Source: Limonium bicolor | Taxonomy: Eukaryota; Streptophyta; Magnoliopsida; Caryophyllales; Plumbaginaceae | NCBI GenBank assembly: GCA_023374045.1 | Contig: CM041780.1 | Location: 89,431,627 to 89,495,626, forward strand | Direction: 5' to 3' | Length of the DNA: 64,000 nucleotides | Shown: positions 11,881 to 24,422 of the stretch, one piece after another | Layout of the letters: each line of letters starts with the position of its first letter | How positions within the stretch are numbered: position 1 is the stretch's first letter | Made by a program: the position numbers and the translations under genes | Notes under the pieces: model-generated | Database searches by the model: none | Told to the model about the DNA's origin: nothing | The model's input: only the letters and a program-made list of their open reading frames with translations

Positions 11881-12862
11881 CTTAATTCTGAGTCTCCTCA
11901 TGCAGCGAAAAACGCTTCTTTCTTTGGTTTCTTATTGAATGACTTCCAGGCAGGCTTCCTACCCCTCTCGTTGAGAACAGTCCTTGATGTGATGTCCAAG
12001 CTTTAAACACCCAAAGCACTTGTCATTGCTTTCTTTGATAATCGTCAGATTCTTTTCCTCTTCTCATGTTTTCTTGAAGAAATTTGCAGAAGTACCACTT
12101 GGCATAGAGGACCATCTCATCGTCATCTTCTTCCGACTCAATTTATCATTGCTACATGAAGGGCTATGCCTTTTCCTTTCTCCCTCTTTGAGCTTTATAA
12201 GTTTCGTTGTGGTAATTTTATCACAAATGCCATTAATGATCCAAGCATGTCTGCCAAGGACATTTTTGAGAGATCATGAAATTCCTACATAACATTAACT
12301 TTCCTGTCAAAGGAGGCTGGAAGTGATCTGAGAAATTTCCTGATTTGATCCTCATTTGAGATAGTTCTTCCAAGCATAAGCATTTCGTTGATTAGCTTGG
12401 TGAACCTTGTGTGCATTTCAGAGATGCTTTCCTTCTCTTCCTTCTTGAAAAGCTCCCAATGAGTGAGCAATAGTTCAATGTGAGTTTTCTTTATCTTTCC
12501 AAATCTCTTGGGCTATTTTAGCTGAGGCCAATTTAGAGTATTGCTCAGGTAGTAGTGCACAGTGTAGAATTCTTACTGCTCAAGCATTGAATATCAACTT
12601 CTTGATTTAATCATCAGTCATGTTATCAACTGATATGTCTTGTCCGGGAGCATCTTGGAAAGTGTATTCACCACGTGATATAACCCTCCACATCCTTGGA
12701 TCATTAGACTTATTGTGAAACTCCATTTTGTTTTTCCAGTGAGTGTAGTTGTCTCCATTAAAGAGTGATGGTCGATTTGGTGTAGACTTCTTTTGACATT
12801 TGTAGGTTTGAATGAGACATTTCAATCGTCTTCCAAAGCAGTTAGCTTTCTAGACGAGACCC
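11881..12862 (-). pseudogene. Copia gag, N-terminal and zinc-knuckle part
   Basis: This is the 5' part of the Copia gag, severed from 4737-5748 by element 1. The N-terminal block 12825-12607 has RPSLFNGDNYTHWKNKM, the usual Copia Gag start. Block 12470-12285 has ESISEMHTRFTKLINEM and IRKFLRSLP (UBN2/gag-polypeptide type). An intact CCHC zinc knuckle is at 11977-12018 (spacing CX2CX4HX4C). The frame is interrupted between 12606 and 12470 and after 12285. It would encode the particle protein and RNA binding. Confidence 0.88.
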
Positions 12863-12874
12863 GCTCTGATACCA
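12863..12874 (-). other. Primer binding site, initiator tRNA-Met type (Copia)
   Basis: The minus strand reads TGGTATCAGAGC, the classic Copia primer site, two bases from the LTR edge at 12877. Confidence 0.92.
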
Positions 12875-12876
12875 AT

Positions 12877-13189
12877 TGAAATAGACGGATGCCCCCAGAT
12901 ACGTCCCAGACCGGTTGTGGATGTGTCTCTTAGGTTGTTTGGGACTATTTGATAATTTGGAAGAGACGAGATAAACTCAAACTGGAAACCTTATTTGATA
13001 GAGAATTTACACACAGAATTTCACTCAATCTCCCTTGCCCTACCTATAGACTCCGAGACAATTTATGACTTTATCCCCTAAGTCCTCTACCCTCTCCTGA
13101 TAGTCGGCCTATAGTTCCCCAACCGTTCCCTGACCGATCAGTATATCAAATACACCAAGTATTAACTTTTCAGCCCAGTCCTACCTAGC
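12877..13189 (-). repeat. Copia 5' LTR, inner piece
   Basis: This piece touches the primer site. It is cut at 13189 by element 2, whose CTAGC target duplication (13185-13189) is its last five bases. Confidence 0.8.
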
Positions 13190-14764
13190 TGCTAAGAGAG
13201 ATCTTGGTAGGTATTTATTGACACTTATGTACAAGAGATTAGACAGAATCATAGGAAAGAATCAAGAATGTGCCGGGTAACTTTTACCCCGCACCAAGCA
13301 CGGCATAAACAAAAATAAAAGGAAACCTACTCAATCTATACGGGTAGCAAACAAAAACCGGTCAAAAGTAGCAGGGAAGCAAATTAAGACCAAGCAAGTC
13401 GAACCCTAGGGACTTGTATAGAAAATTAGTCCTAGCCTTGGTAATTACTAAATAAGAGGGGGGAAAATGATAGATTTTCTAATTCTAATAAAAACTAACA
13501 TAACTAAACGGTATTTACAATGGATTTATTCTGATTAAGAGAGTAAAACCATCTAAGCATCAATGTGGACTCGAAATATAAACACAAGCTTTTGAATTAA
13601 CCAACAATTGAAAGTGCCGGACATCCTACCGGATACCAGAAGCACGGCCCATTCAAAGACATTGAATGTGCCGGACACAAGAGATCCGGCAGTACACCCG
13701 GCATGCTCAAAATGTAAATGCCACTCTCTTGCTCCAAAATGAAAACAAAGAGACTCATCCCTATTAACAAATCGAGCATATATCATGCCACGAAATGAAC
13801 AAGGAAATGGGGGAAGATGGATTAATTCTCACTCTTACCACTAACCCTTAATTCATAAGAAGAGAGTAGGAAGATCATTAAGAGTGTCTAACCTATTCTA
13901 CTCTTGGACTTCTTTTCCTCAAGTAAAATTTGCATGAAGAGAACAAGAGATCAACCAATTCTCTTTCAATAAGCACCCTACTCTTAATGAACTTGAAAAT
14001 TATATTAAGAACCATATTGTTTTACAAAGAAGAGTTTCATCCCAACCAAGAACATAAGGGATTACTACTCAATCATCATGAATTGAAGAAGGAAATACAA
14101 TGAGAAGGGAGAGTTTTGACATAGCTTTCACCCTCTAAATCTTCTTCAGAATCTTCTTCTTCTCCTCTTGAATGGTTGTGCAGCAATTCCTCAGTTTAAA
14201 TGCGTCTATTCTATGGAGTATGTGTGTGTAAAAAATGATGGATTGGATGCCAAAATTCGCAGCCCCTCACGCCTTTTTATAGACAGAAAATCTTCAAATG
14301 CCGGATCCCATGCCGGGTAGAAGTCATCCGGCATCAGGATTAAACACGTGCTTTTCAGTAACGGTCGAAACCGCTTTGGCGCGAAGAGTCACTTATGCCG
14401 GACAGATTCCATCTGGCATCATACCCGGCATCGCGTATTTGGATAACGGTAAATAACCGACATCTTTTGGTAAACAGGCGCATCTTTTTCTTATGCCGGA
14501 TACAACATACCCGGCACCATGTCCGGCGACGTCCCATTTCTGCTGTGTACTTGAGCCGTGCATGAGAGGTCCGGCTCCATATCCGGCAAGGTTCGGTTTT
14601 GATGAAAAACTTGCTCCTTGCATGAAAAACACTAAGAGCATTAGTCTGAACATATAATATGACTTCTTATATAAAATAATGCAAATATCATCTATTCTAA
14701 CCTTATTTTAACTAATAATACTACAAATCTAGCTTATAAAATATGATAAGTCTACGGCTTATCA
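13190..14764 (-). repeat. 3' LTR of element 2 (1575 bp)
   Basis: Pairs with 22376-23945 with only scattered substitutions and single-base indels. TATA-like box at about 14275-14284 on the minus strand. It ends with the inverted repeat TGATAAG...CTTATCA at 14744-14764. Confidence 0.93.
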
Positions 14765-15781
14765 AGGCCCTACACTTACCTTTTGCTAGTCCTCGAGCAA
14801 AATTAAATCAGGAAAGAGTAACTACTTGTGCACAAAACAAATAAACTTTAGAATGGCAATGAGATATTTCTTTCCTAACTACTAAACTCTCAATCATAAG
14901 CATCACTTAATCTTTCTCATTCTATCAATAATATACAAGTGGGTAAATAGTAAAAACATTCAATCTCAAAAACGGAACAAGAACTCATGGGCTATTTTGT
15001 ATAAGGGATTTTTTTTTTTTTTTTCCATCTCTCCTTCTTCGGTTTCCAACATTCAGCTCTATTTTTCAAGAGTTTCTGAATGTGGCCAAGACTCTCATCA
15101 ATGGTTTTTTTATATTATTCAGCCCTATTTTCAAGGGTTTCTGAATCAACCATTTTTTTTTTGCATTTTAAAGAACGGGAATTTAGGAGAAAAACAAAAG
15201 GAAAAAACTCTCAATTCTTGCTTTTATTTTGAGGCACTTTTGCAACCTCATACTGCTTCATATATTTTTTTGGAAGAGGTTTCTTCTCTTTTTTTTTCTT
15301 TTTTCCGAAGCTTTTTTTCTTCTTCTTTTTTTATCACCCTTTTCTAAGATATTCACCCATAAGAATTGAACTATTGTTGAAAAGGAAAGAAAGATATATT
15401 ACCCAAAAGTAGATCAAGGACAAAAATAGAAAGTAAGGTCATATACTCATGTTAACAAAAGAATCATGAAGTGAGAAATGATATCTAAGGGTCATTACAA
15501 AGCTTACATCTTGAGAGAACAAATATTTAGCCTTCCCCAATGTCTACTTTAATCAGAGACATACAAAAAGCTGAGTAGAAGGTTAATAAACTTAAAACTT
15601 ATTATATTGGATAAACTAGACACGCTATGAATGTTTTTTTTAAGGGGAGTCCCCCTGCCCTACACTAGGCAGGAACATTGTCCCTAGTGTGTAATAAAGA
15701 AGTAAAGAAATAAAAATTAAAAATTAATAGCAAAGAAAGAACACAACTTCCTGGAAGGTGTACGTGGGAATGTGAAAGGCC
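14765..15781 (-). other. 3' untranslated and polypurine region of element 2
   Basis: It has the same layout as 7261-8388 of element 1: the CTCGAGGACTAGCAAAAGG signature beside the LTR, T-runs at 15008-15022 and 15270-15330, and a CCCTACACTAGGCAGG...GTCCCTAGTGTG motif at 15655-15690. No coding. Confidence 0.6.
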
Positions 15782-17124
15782 CTACACGCCTTTGGCGACA
15801 TAGCAGCATTTTGTAATTTGCAGTGGCATCAACTCCTTCGAGGTGGAATCATTGAAAATAAGATCCACGGAGTGGGAAGTCTTACACTCAGGGCTTAGAT
15901 ACTTCTTCAAGCGGGAACCGTTGACTTTGAATCGTTCACCCGTAGAAGTTTCAAGTTCGAAAGCACCAAAATCAGTCTTGGAAGTGATAGTGAAAGGTCC
16001 AGCCCAATGAGATTTCAACTTTCCTGGAAAAAGTCGAAGGCGAGAATTGTAGAGGAGGACTTGATCACCCACATGAAAATCGCGTGGAAGAATAGCTTGG
16101 TCATGAATCTTTTACTACGCTCTTTATATAGCTGGGCATTCTCGTAAGCGTTGTGGCGTAATTCTTCTAGTTCAGACAACTGGAAGTTCCTTTTGACACC
16201 TGCTTTCTCCATGTCAAAGTTGAGTGCTTTAATGGCCCAGTTGGCCTTATGCTCAAGTTCCACGGGCAAGTGACAGGCTTTTCCATACACAAGGCGGAAT
16301 GGTGTAGTCCCGATAGGAGTTTTAAAGGCAGTTCGATATGCCCATAAAGCATCGTCAAGTTTGGGGGACCAATCCTTGCGAGATGAACGGACCGTTTTCT
16401 GCAAGATCCATTTCAATTCACGGTTGGAGACTTCGGTCTGTCCATTAGCCTATGGATGGTAGGGAAGAGTAACCTTATGATGGACACCATACTTTGTTAA
16501 GAGGTTATCAAACTGACGGTTGCAGAAGTGAGAACCACCGTCAGAAATGATGGCTCGTGGAACGCCAAATCTGGTGAAAATGTTTTTCTTTAGAAATTTC
16601 AGAACAGTCTTGGCATCGGCAGATGAGCATGGAATGGCTTCAACCCGTTTGGAAACATAGTCGACGGCGACTAGGATGTACTGATGGCCCTGCGATGAGG
16701 GGAATGGACCCATGAAGTCGATGCCCCAAACATCAAATAATTCGACCTCCAGGATATTTGTTAGCGGCATTTCATGGCGCCTGGAGATGTTTCCCATTCG
16801 TTGACAATTGTCGCATCGAGAAACAAACTGATGGGAATCTTTATGTAAGGTTGGCCAATAGAGCCCCGATTCCAAGACCTTGGCTGCTGTTCGAGTAGCC
16901 CCATGATGTCCACCAACCTCCTTAGAATGACAGAATTGCAGAACTGAAGTGACCTCGTTCAGGAATGCATCTCCGGATGATCCCATCGGCACATACCTTG
17001 AATAAGTATGGATCATCCCAGAAGAAATGCTTGACTTGAGACAAAAAATCTCTTCTTTTGCTGAGAAGAGAGCCCATGAAGTAAGATTCCGGAGGCTAAG
17101 TAATTGGCCATGTCTGCAAACCAT
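15782..17124 (-). pseudogene. Athila-like integrase, broken
   Basis: The HHCC zinc-binding region is visible (GGHHGATRTAAKVLESGLYW, then CDNCQRMG). Next comes the catalytic core with WGIDFMGPFPSS, DGGSHFCNRQF and, after a stop at 16450-16452 replacing a codon inside the core, continuation into [26 protein letters not shown]. The C-terminal part (16072-15782) has [15 protein letters not shown] in one frame and VNGSRLKKYL in another, so another frameshift lies near 16070. It ends at about 15782. No chromodomain follows, as expected for Athila/Tat rather than chromoviruses. It would insert the cDNA; here it is inactive. Confidence 0.88.
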
Positions 17125-18480
17125 GGCTCCTGTAAGGCTTCACACAATGCAACCAATTCTGTAAAATTATGTGCAATATCATCTTTAGATGCAGATTCCA
17201 TCCATGTAAGCTGCTGAACACTGAACACCATCTCATCTGGAAAATATTCCCTGATGGGGATCCCGTCATATGGTAGTTCAATGCGGGAGAGGTGATCAGC
17301 AACACCATTGAGACAACCCTTCTTGTCAACAACCAAAACATCGAATTCTTGTAGTAGAAGGATCCAGCGCAATAATCTTGGCTTGGCTTCTGCCTTGGTA
17401 AAGAGGTATTTCAGGGCAGAATGATCCGTATGCACAATGACTTCACTTCCCCATAAATAAGAGCGGAATTTGTCCAGGGCGAAGACGACTGCAAGAAGCT
17501 CCTTTTCCGTGGTTGTGTAATTTTTTTGTGCATCCACAAGGGTCTTGCTCGCATACGTGATTATTCGCAATACCTTATATTTTTTCTGACATAGTGCAGC
17601 CCCCACAGCATAGTCGCTTGCATCACACATGATCTCAAAGGGAAGAGACCAATCGGGGGAGACGACTACAGGGGCTGAAATTAACTTCTCCTTGATGACT
17701 TCAAATGCTTCCAAACATTCTTTTGTGAATTCAAATTTTGTATCCTTTCCCAGCAAATCACTTAAAGGTTTGGCGATCTTGGAGAAGTAAAAATGAATCG
17801 TCGGTAGAACCCGACGTGGCCTAAGAATGCTCGAACCTCTTTGACGGTAGTAGGAGGTGGGAGTTTCTCGATGATTTCGACCTTGGCCCGGTCTACTTCA
17901 ATACCAGCTTTGATACCTTGTGCCCCAACACAATGCCCTCCTTCACCATGAAGTGGCATTTTTCCCAATTCAGGACCAATTTGTATCTTCACATCTGTCT
18001 AAAATTAAATCTAGTTGCTGCAAGCAATCATCAAAGGTGGAACCATATACGCTAAAATCATCCATGAATACTTCTATACTTTTTTCTATGAAATCAGAAA
18101 ATATTGCTTGCATGCAACGTTGGAAAGTGGCAGGAGCATTGCAAAGTCCAAATGGCATACGATTATAAGCAAATGTACCATAAGGGCAGGTAAAGGTAGT
18201 CTTTTCCTGATCCTCTGGTGCAATTGGAATTTGAAAATAGCCTGAGTAGCCATCTGGGAAACAATAAAATTCCTTACCTGCTAATCTTTCTAACATTTGA
18301 TCTATAAATGGTAAAGGGAAGTAATCCTTCCTGGTGGCTGCATTTAATCTTCTATAATCAATGCACATTCTCCAGCCAGTTGTTTGTCTCTAAGGGATTA
18401 ATTCCCCTTTTTCATTAGGGACGGCCACTATGCCTCTTTTTTTGGGAACCACTTGGACAGGACTCACCCAAGGGCTATCG
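17013..18480 (-). pseudogene. Athila-like reverse transcriptase and RNase H, broken
   Basis: The RT block 18368-17970 reads MCIDYRRLNAATRKDYFPLP, FDGYSGY-like YCFPDGYSGYFQI, MPFGLCNAPATFQRCM and the active-site FMDD (18057-18068) in VFMDDFSVYG. The thumb/connection block 17992-17762 ([20 protein letters not shown]) is in another frame. RNase H block 17756-17013 shows [47 protein letters not shown] and ADHLSRI. A stop interrupts the frame just upstream of the RT start near 18390. The order and motifs are those of a Ty3/Gypsy pol. Confidence 0.92.
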
Positions 18481-19572
18481 GAAATGGATAGATGATACCT
18501 GCATCTAACAACTTCAAAACCTCCTTTTCACAACTTCTTTCAAATTTGGGTTTAATCTCCTCTGATTTTGCCTAATCGATTTATGGTTTTCCTCCATAAA
18601 TATACGATGAGTGCAAAAGCTCGGATCAATGCCCTTTAAATCGGCTAGACACCAACCTATTGCTCTCTTATGATCTCCTAAGACGTTTAACAATTTAGTT
18701 TCTTGTTCAGTAGTTAAAAGCGAGGAGATGATAACAGGGAGAGCATTGTTACCTGCCAGGAAGGCGTATTTGAGATGAGAAGGGGAGTGCTTTAAGATCT
18801 ACCTCGGGAGGTTGCTCGATTGATGGAATGGCTTTAAGTGGTGAGCGATCTAAGGTCTCTAATGGTGGTCGATAACCATTGTTATTTTTTCGCATACCAC
18901 CATTGAGGTGGTCAATAGCCACCTTGATTTCCCTTGCGGAAGACTCTTCGATTGATGAAACCAAGATTTGCTCCAATGCCTCTTATTCGTGTGGTTCAAT
19001 TGAGGGGATGGAGAATGTCTCTTTATCATCTTGAATTCAGTCTCACCATTATCTGCCAAGAGACCGACACAACAAACAGTGTGATCATTTACACTTTTTC
19101 TTACCATTTTTGCCATATCGAACTCGATCTTTTCGTCCCCAACTCGGAAGATGACTTTGCCCTCATGAACATCAATGATTGCGCGTGCAGTACTTAGGAA
19201 AGGTCTTCCAAGGATTAAGGGGACTTTGGTATCTTCATCAATGTTTTAGAACCACGAAGTCGGCTGGAAAGATGAAATTGTCGACTCCAACTACCAAATT
19301 TTCCACCATTCCCATTGGTTTGATTGAAGATCTATCAGCCAATTGTAGGGAAAGGATATCGGCTTCAATTGACTGCCATGAATCCTGGTGAAAATTGAGT
19401 ATGGCATGATATTGATGCTAGCACCAAGGTCACATAGACCATGACCGCAATCAATATCTCCAATGTAACATGGTACAATTGGTAGTCCGGGGTCTTTCTG
19501 TTTGGGTGGTAGTGCTCGTAGCAATGCTGCGGAGCACTCCTCGGTCAAACTGATCATCTCAACGTCCTCCAT
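18481..19572 (-). pseudogene. Protease-like region and RT-proximal linker of element 2
   Basis: Block 19572-19291 contains CDLGASINIMPYSIF. This is the Athila form of the aspartic protease site, with Leu in place of the usual Thr or Ser after Asp. The stretch 19290-18481 alternates between frames and encodes the low-similarity linker before RT. The SPWVSPVQVVPKK-like entry to RT lies near 18450. Confidence 0.75.
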
Positions 19573-21398
19573 CTGTCTTTATTGTTGATTAATTCCTTCA
19601 GGAACTTGGCATAAGTGGGCATTTGCTTCAGTGCATCAATCAGGGAGGATATCATAGTTAAACGTTTAAAGATACCCAAAAATTTCTTGAACTGCTCATA
19701 TATGCTTTTTCTTAAGCCTATTGGGAAATGGCAGTTTTTCAGTAGACAGATGATTTTTATTGGGAGGTGAAGAGTTATAAGAGGGAGAGAAAGGGACAGG
19801 AGCCTGTGTCTCCTGAGATTGTACCTCTGTGGAGATGTCCTCCAAGTCAATGGATCGATTTGCTTTTCTTTTTTTTCTTTGATCCTCACCAACCTCTCTT
19901 CCGCTTCTGAGAGTAACTGCGCTTACATCGTTACTTTTAAAGGTAACTGACTTTGCGTGCTCTCGTGGGTTTATTTGAGTTTGTGAAGGTAATTGGCCGG
20001 ATGGCCTTTGTTGGGTAAGCATTTGCTGGATCTGAGAGTGCAGTGACTTCTGATCCTTACGAAGGGCCGCAATATCTTCTTGCGTATCTCATGATTTGTT
20101 CATCAGGGCCTTCATTAAGTCACGCATCTCGGCCATCTCGGCTTCATTGATTGGTGAATGCTGGGGTGGTCTACCACCATATGTTGGTTGTTGGAATTGC
20201 CTTTGATTTCCTTGACATCCGGCTTGGTTTTGGGAGTTTGGAGAATTTTGGAAATTTCTCTGCCAAGGTTGCCTGAATCCTTGGTTTTGTTGACATAATT
20301 GACTTCCTCAGATACTTTTAATTCCTGCAACTCAGGGCACTGTTCGAAATCGTGTGGTCTCCACACTGTGTACAAAACACATCAGAAGGTCAGAAGGTAA
20401 AGGAAACACAGAAGGGTGCGATACCTGAGGTTGTCGTGTATTAACCACCTTTGCATGCTGAGGAAAAGAGCTCATAGCCAGTTGCTCCACCACTTTTTGC
20501 AAGGCACTAACTTTGGTGGATTGCTGAGCGTTACTTTCCAGTAATTGCTCTTGACTTTTCAATAGTTGCTCGATTTTGCTGTCTCTTCCTCTATTTGATA
20601 GAGACCTGGAGTGCTACCTCTGGAACCACCGGTAGCCCAGTCTCTTATTTCCTCACATAGGGACTCAATCCCATTAGAAATTGCTCTCCGGGTTTCTTTA
20701 GAATATCAGCACCAAGGGATGAAAGTACCATGGTCTTACATTGGTTCACCAATCCTTTATAGAATAACTGGGAGAGTTGTTCCTTGGTGAGACCATGATG
20801 TGGACAAGTCAGAAGCAAACCCTTGAATCTATCCCACGTTTCGCCGATGTTCTCTGAACCTGGTTGCTTGAAGTTATAATTTCAGCAATCATCTCTAAGG
20901 TTCGGCTTGGGGGTAAGAATTTGTCATGGAATTTAGTGGCCATGTCGTCCCATGTGTGAATAGTGTGGGGATATGCTATGGTACCACTTACTTGCCATCC
21001 CTGTAAGGCTATGAGGAAATAAGGAGAGTCTAGCGTATTCGGAGACGTATCTTGGAAGTAAGGCTATTTACGTGTTAGAGGAACTTTGTAATGTGGAGTA
21101 AGGCTTCATCAGGATTAGTTCCATCAAACATTCCTAACTCTTTCACACAACGGATTTGATGATATGGCTTTAATTTCTTCTGCCATTCCTCATAATCTGC
21201 TTGGGAAAGAGCGGGAAGGTTTATGGCAGGTTGTTGACCTTGGTTGGAAGGCCGGTTAATGTTCCTGACGGTTGCCGGTATGTTAGCCATGGTATGGTGA
21301 TTTCTTTGCTGCCTTTGTAGGTGATGGAATGTCCTTTCTATTTCTGGATTGTAATCGAGGAGAGTTCCAGGGAGACTATGTGATCTTGTAAGTGGCAT
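19573..21398 (-). pseudogene. Athila-type gag of element 2, broken
   Basis: The start ATG is at 21396-21398. The N-terminal block has PEIERTFHHLQRQQRN, then GMFDGTNPDEALLHITKFL, which closely parallels element 1. The reading then shifts through several frames. Later blocks include the coiled-coil ESNAQQSTKVSALQKVVEQL (about 20540-20480) and the hallmark AVTLRSGREV (about 19920) before a Pro/Ser-rich linker. It is longer than the gag of element 1, which stops just before the AVTLRSG motif. Confidence 0.85.
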
Positions 21399-22354
21399 TC
21401 ACTTAAAAAGACAAGTAGAAGCACAAGTACCTAAAAGATGAAAAGAAAAATAAAGAAAAAAAATTTAGGTAGTATGAAAAAGAACAAATAATCACTAATA
21501 TATGCTTCTATTAAGTGGAACAACTCATTGTCATTACATAAAACATAAAAGATAAAATAAACTAAAATGAAACATATAGAAGATACTAAGGTATACAACT
21601 AGTAGATAACCCTAAACCTAGTACGCCTAATTCTACTAGTGAATATTGCATATGAGGGGGGCCTTTGGTGAATCCTATTGGTGAAGATACCCATATGAGG
21701 GTATATCTTCGCCTAAGTTCATCCACGGGCATAACACTTATACGGGCAGTAGTCCTAAGGCGGTGATAGGCAAGGGCGGGTCTCATCTTCTTCCTCTTGA
21801 TAAATATTTCTACCCCTGTACGGGGGTAGAGTTCATTAACCACATAAATATGCAGGAAATGGAAGAGATCGGACTCCTCACTTTGTAACTTTGCCCTCCA
21901 CATGCTTCTAGACATCCTGAGTACAAAGTTGGACAAAGGTTGAGAACTTTATAAGAGGAAGAAATATCATAAATATGGAAAGAATAAGGAGAAAAAAATG
22001 TTAAAGTTTCAGTAGCCGGGCATCGTGCCGGATCAGACGTATCCGGCATCGGACTTCCTCCGATTGCGCCGGATAACGGAAACCGGCATTATACACGGCA
22101 AGTGAACTGAACGAAAATGTAAGTAATAATTTAAACAACATTCGCTGGGAAAAATAGTTACCAATTCGTAGAACATGCCGAGTTTATTGCCGGGTATATA
22201 GTATCCGGCACAGACGTCGTCTGGTACTGCCGGGTATTATACATCCGGCAATGCATCCGGCGTATTCAACAATTGAAAAGACGAAATAAAAAGAATCAAT
22301 GAATGAAAGAATAATATGGCAATTACCAGGTTAAGGACTTGGACTAATTCCAAG
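21399..22354 (-). other. 5' leader of element 2
   Basis: Untranslated leader. 22010-22265 is dense with TGCCGG/CCGGCA inverted repeats, including hairpins at 22188-22210 (9-bp stem with one G-T pair, 5-nt loop) and 22228-22250. The remainder, including a minus-strand open stretch at 21936-21586 with no recognised domain, holds no supported gene. Confidence 0.6.
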
Positions 22355-22372
22355 TCCCCGGCAACGGCGCCA
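22355..22372 (-). other. Primer binding site, tRNA-Asp type (element 2)
   Basis: Identical to the primer site of element 1, three bases from the LTR edge at 22376. Confidence 0.92.
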
Positions 22373-22375
22373 TTT

Positions 22376-23945
22376 TGCTAAAAGAGATCTTGGTAGGTAT
22401 TATTGACACTTATGTACAAGAGATTAGACAGAATCATAGGAAAGAATCAAGAATGTGCCAGGTAACTTTACCCGGCACCAAGCACGGCATAAACAAAAAT
22501 AAGGAAACCTACTCAATCTATACGGGTAGCAAACAAAAAACCCGGTCAAAAGTAGCAGGGAAGCAATTAAGACCAAGCAAGTCGAACCCTAGGGACTTGT
22601 ATAGAAAATTAGTCCTAGCCTTGGTAATTACTAAATAAGAGGGGGGAAAATGATAGATTTTCTAATTCTAATATAAACTAACATAACTAAACGGTATTAC
22701 AATGGATTTATTCTTGATTAAGAGAGTAAAACCATCTAAGCATCAATGTGGACTCGAAATATAAACACAAGCCTTTGAATTAACCAACAATTGAAAGTGC
22801 CGGACATCCTGCCGGATATCAGAAGCACGGCCCATTCAAGACATTGAATGTGCCGGACACAGGAGATCCGGCAGTACACCCGACATGCTCAAAATGTAAA
22901 TGCCACTCTCTTGCTCCGAAATGAAAACCAAGAGACTCATCCCTATTAACAAATCGAGCATATATCATGCCACGAAATGAACAAGGAAATGGGGGAAGAT
23001 GGATTAATTCTCACTCTTACCACTAACCCTTAATTCATAAGAAGAGAGTAGGAAGATCATTAAGAGTGTCTAACCTATTCTACTCTTGGACTTCTTTTCC
23101 TCAAGTAAAATTGCATGAAGAGAACAAGAGATCAACCAATTCTCTTTCAATAAGCACTCTACTCTTAATGAACTTGAAAATTATATTAAGAACCATATTG
23201 TTTTACAAAGAAGAGTTTCATCCCAACCAAGAACAGAGGGATTACTACTCAATCACCATGAATTGAAGAAGGAAATACAATGAGAAGGGAGAGTTTTGAC
23301 ATAGCCTTCACCCTCTAAATCTTCTTCAGAATCTTCTTCTTCTCCTCTTGAATGGTTGTGCAGCAATTCCTCAGTTAAATGCGTCTATTCTATGGAGTAT
23401 GTGTGTGTAAAAAAATGATGGATTGGATGCCAAAATTCGCAGCCCCTCACGCCCTTTTATAGACAGAACATCTTCAAGTGCCGGATCCCATGCCGGGTAG
23501 AAGTCATCCGGCATCTGGATTAAACACGTGCTTTTCAGTAACGGTCGAAACCGCTTTGGCGCGAAGAGTCACTTATGCCGGACAGATTCCATCCGGCATC
23601 ATACCCGGCATCGTGTATTTGGATAACGGTAAATAACCGACATCTTTTGGTAAACATGCGCGTCTTTTTCTTATGCCGGATACAACATACCCGGCACCAT
23701 GTCCGGCGACGTCCCATTTCTGCTGTGTACTTGAGCCGTGCATGAGAGGTCCGGCTCCATATCCGGCAAGGTTCGGTTTTTGATGAAAAACTTGCTCCTT
23801 GCATGAAAAACACTAAGAGCATTAGTCTGAACATATAATATGACTTCTTATATAAAATAATGCAAATATCATCTATTCTAACCTTATTTTAACTAATAAT
23901 ACTACAAATCTAGCTTATAAAATATGATAAGTCTACGACTTATCA
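22376..23945 (-). repeat. 5' LTR of element 2 (1570 bp)
   Basis: Pairs with 13190-14764. On the minus strand it starts with the 21-nt inverted repeat (23925-23945), then a U3 with TGCCGG clusters (23478-23780), a TATA box (23454-23464), and further clusters at 22795-22880 and 22450-22490 downstream of the presumed transcription start. Confidence 0.93.
23454..23464 (-). promoter_or_regulatory. TATA box in 5' LTR of element 2
   Basis: The minus strand reads TCTATAAAAGG about 485 bp into the LTR. Transcription would start near 23425. Confidence 0.6.
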
Positions 23946-24422
23946 CTAGCTCACCAACTCCTAGTATATTACACACACTTAGTCTGAATTACCCTTGCTC
24001 TAAGTATCTCTCCCTTTTTTGTGTATGTTTGACCTGTCATGACGAAAGTTTATACATCATATTTATAAACATAAGACTTGTATAAATGACCTATAAACTC
24101 CTATACTCTAGGGGTCGTTTGCCTCTTCATCCTCAGTAGAGTAGCTAAGTCCAAGTATAGGCTGAGCCTCAACTTGACCTGGAATCGTCAGAACAGGTGT
24201 CGCCATGTGATTGGATACGTCGGAGGCAGACTCTCATGTGGTCGATCACCAACTAGCACTCTCCACTTGTCTGATCTTGTCTGGTTCATTAATGCTCATA
24301 AATGCTCTCTTAGACTTTATTATGGCTACGTAATGGATGCGTCTTAGTTCCCTGAATTGTCTTGTTATCTTGTAGATTAATGAGCAATGCTTTGTTTGTG
24401 AACTAGTTGCTTGTGTGGATAC
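23946..24422 (-). repeat. Copia 5' LTR, middle piece
   Basis: It lies between elements 2 and 3. It is assigned to the Copia LTR because both flanking insertions carry target duplications and the terminal piece resumes at 30635. No coding. Confidence 0.7.

Larger units (their letters stand above)
13190..23945 (-). mobile_element. Athila-like LTR retrotransposon with degenerate gag-pol (element 2)
   Basis: LTRs 13190-14764 and 22376-23945 (TG...CA) are flanked by a perfect 5-bp duplication, CTAGC at 13185-13189 and 23946-23950. The tRNA-Asp-type primer site is at 22355-22372. On the minus strand the interior carries leader, gag, protease-like, RT, RNase H and integrase remnants in the Ty3/Gypsy order. 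There is no chromodomain and no recognisable env. The LTRs are related to those of element 1, sharing the ends and the TGCCGG clusters. Many frameshifts and stops make it non-functional. Confidence 0.93.
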
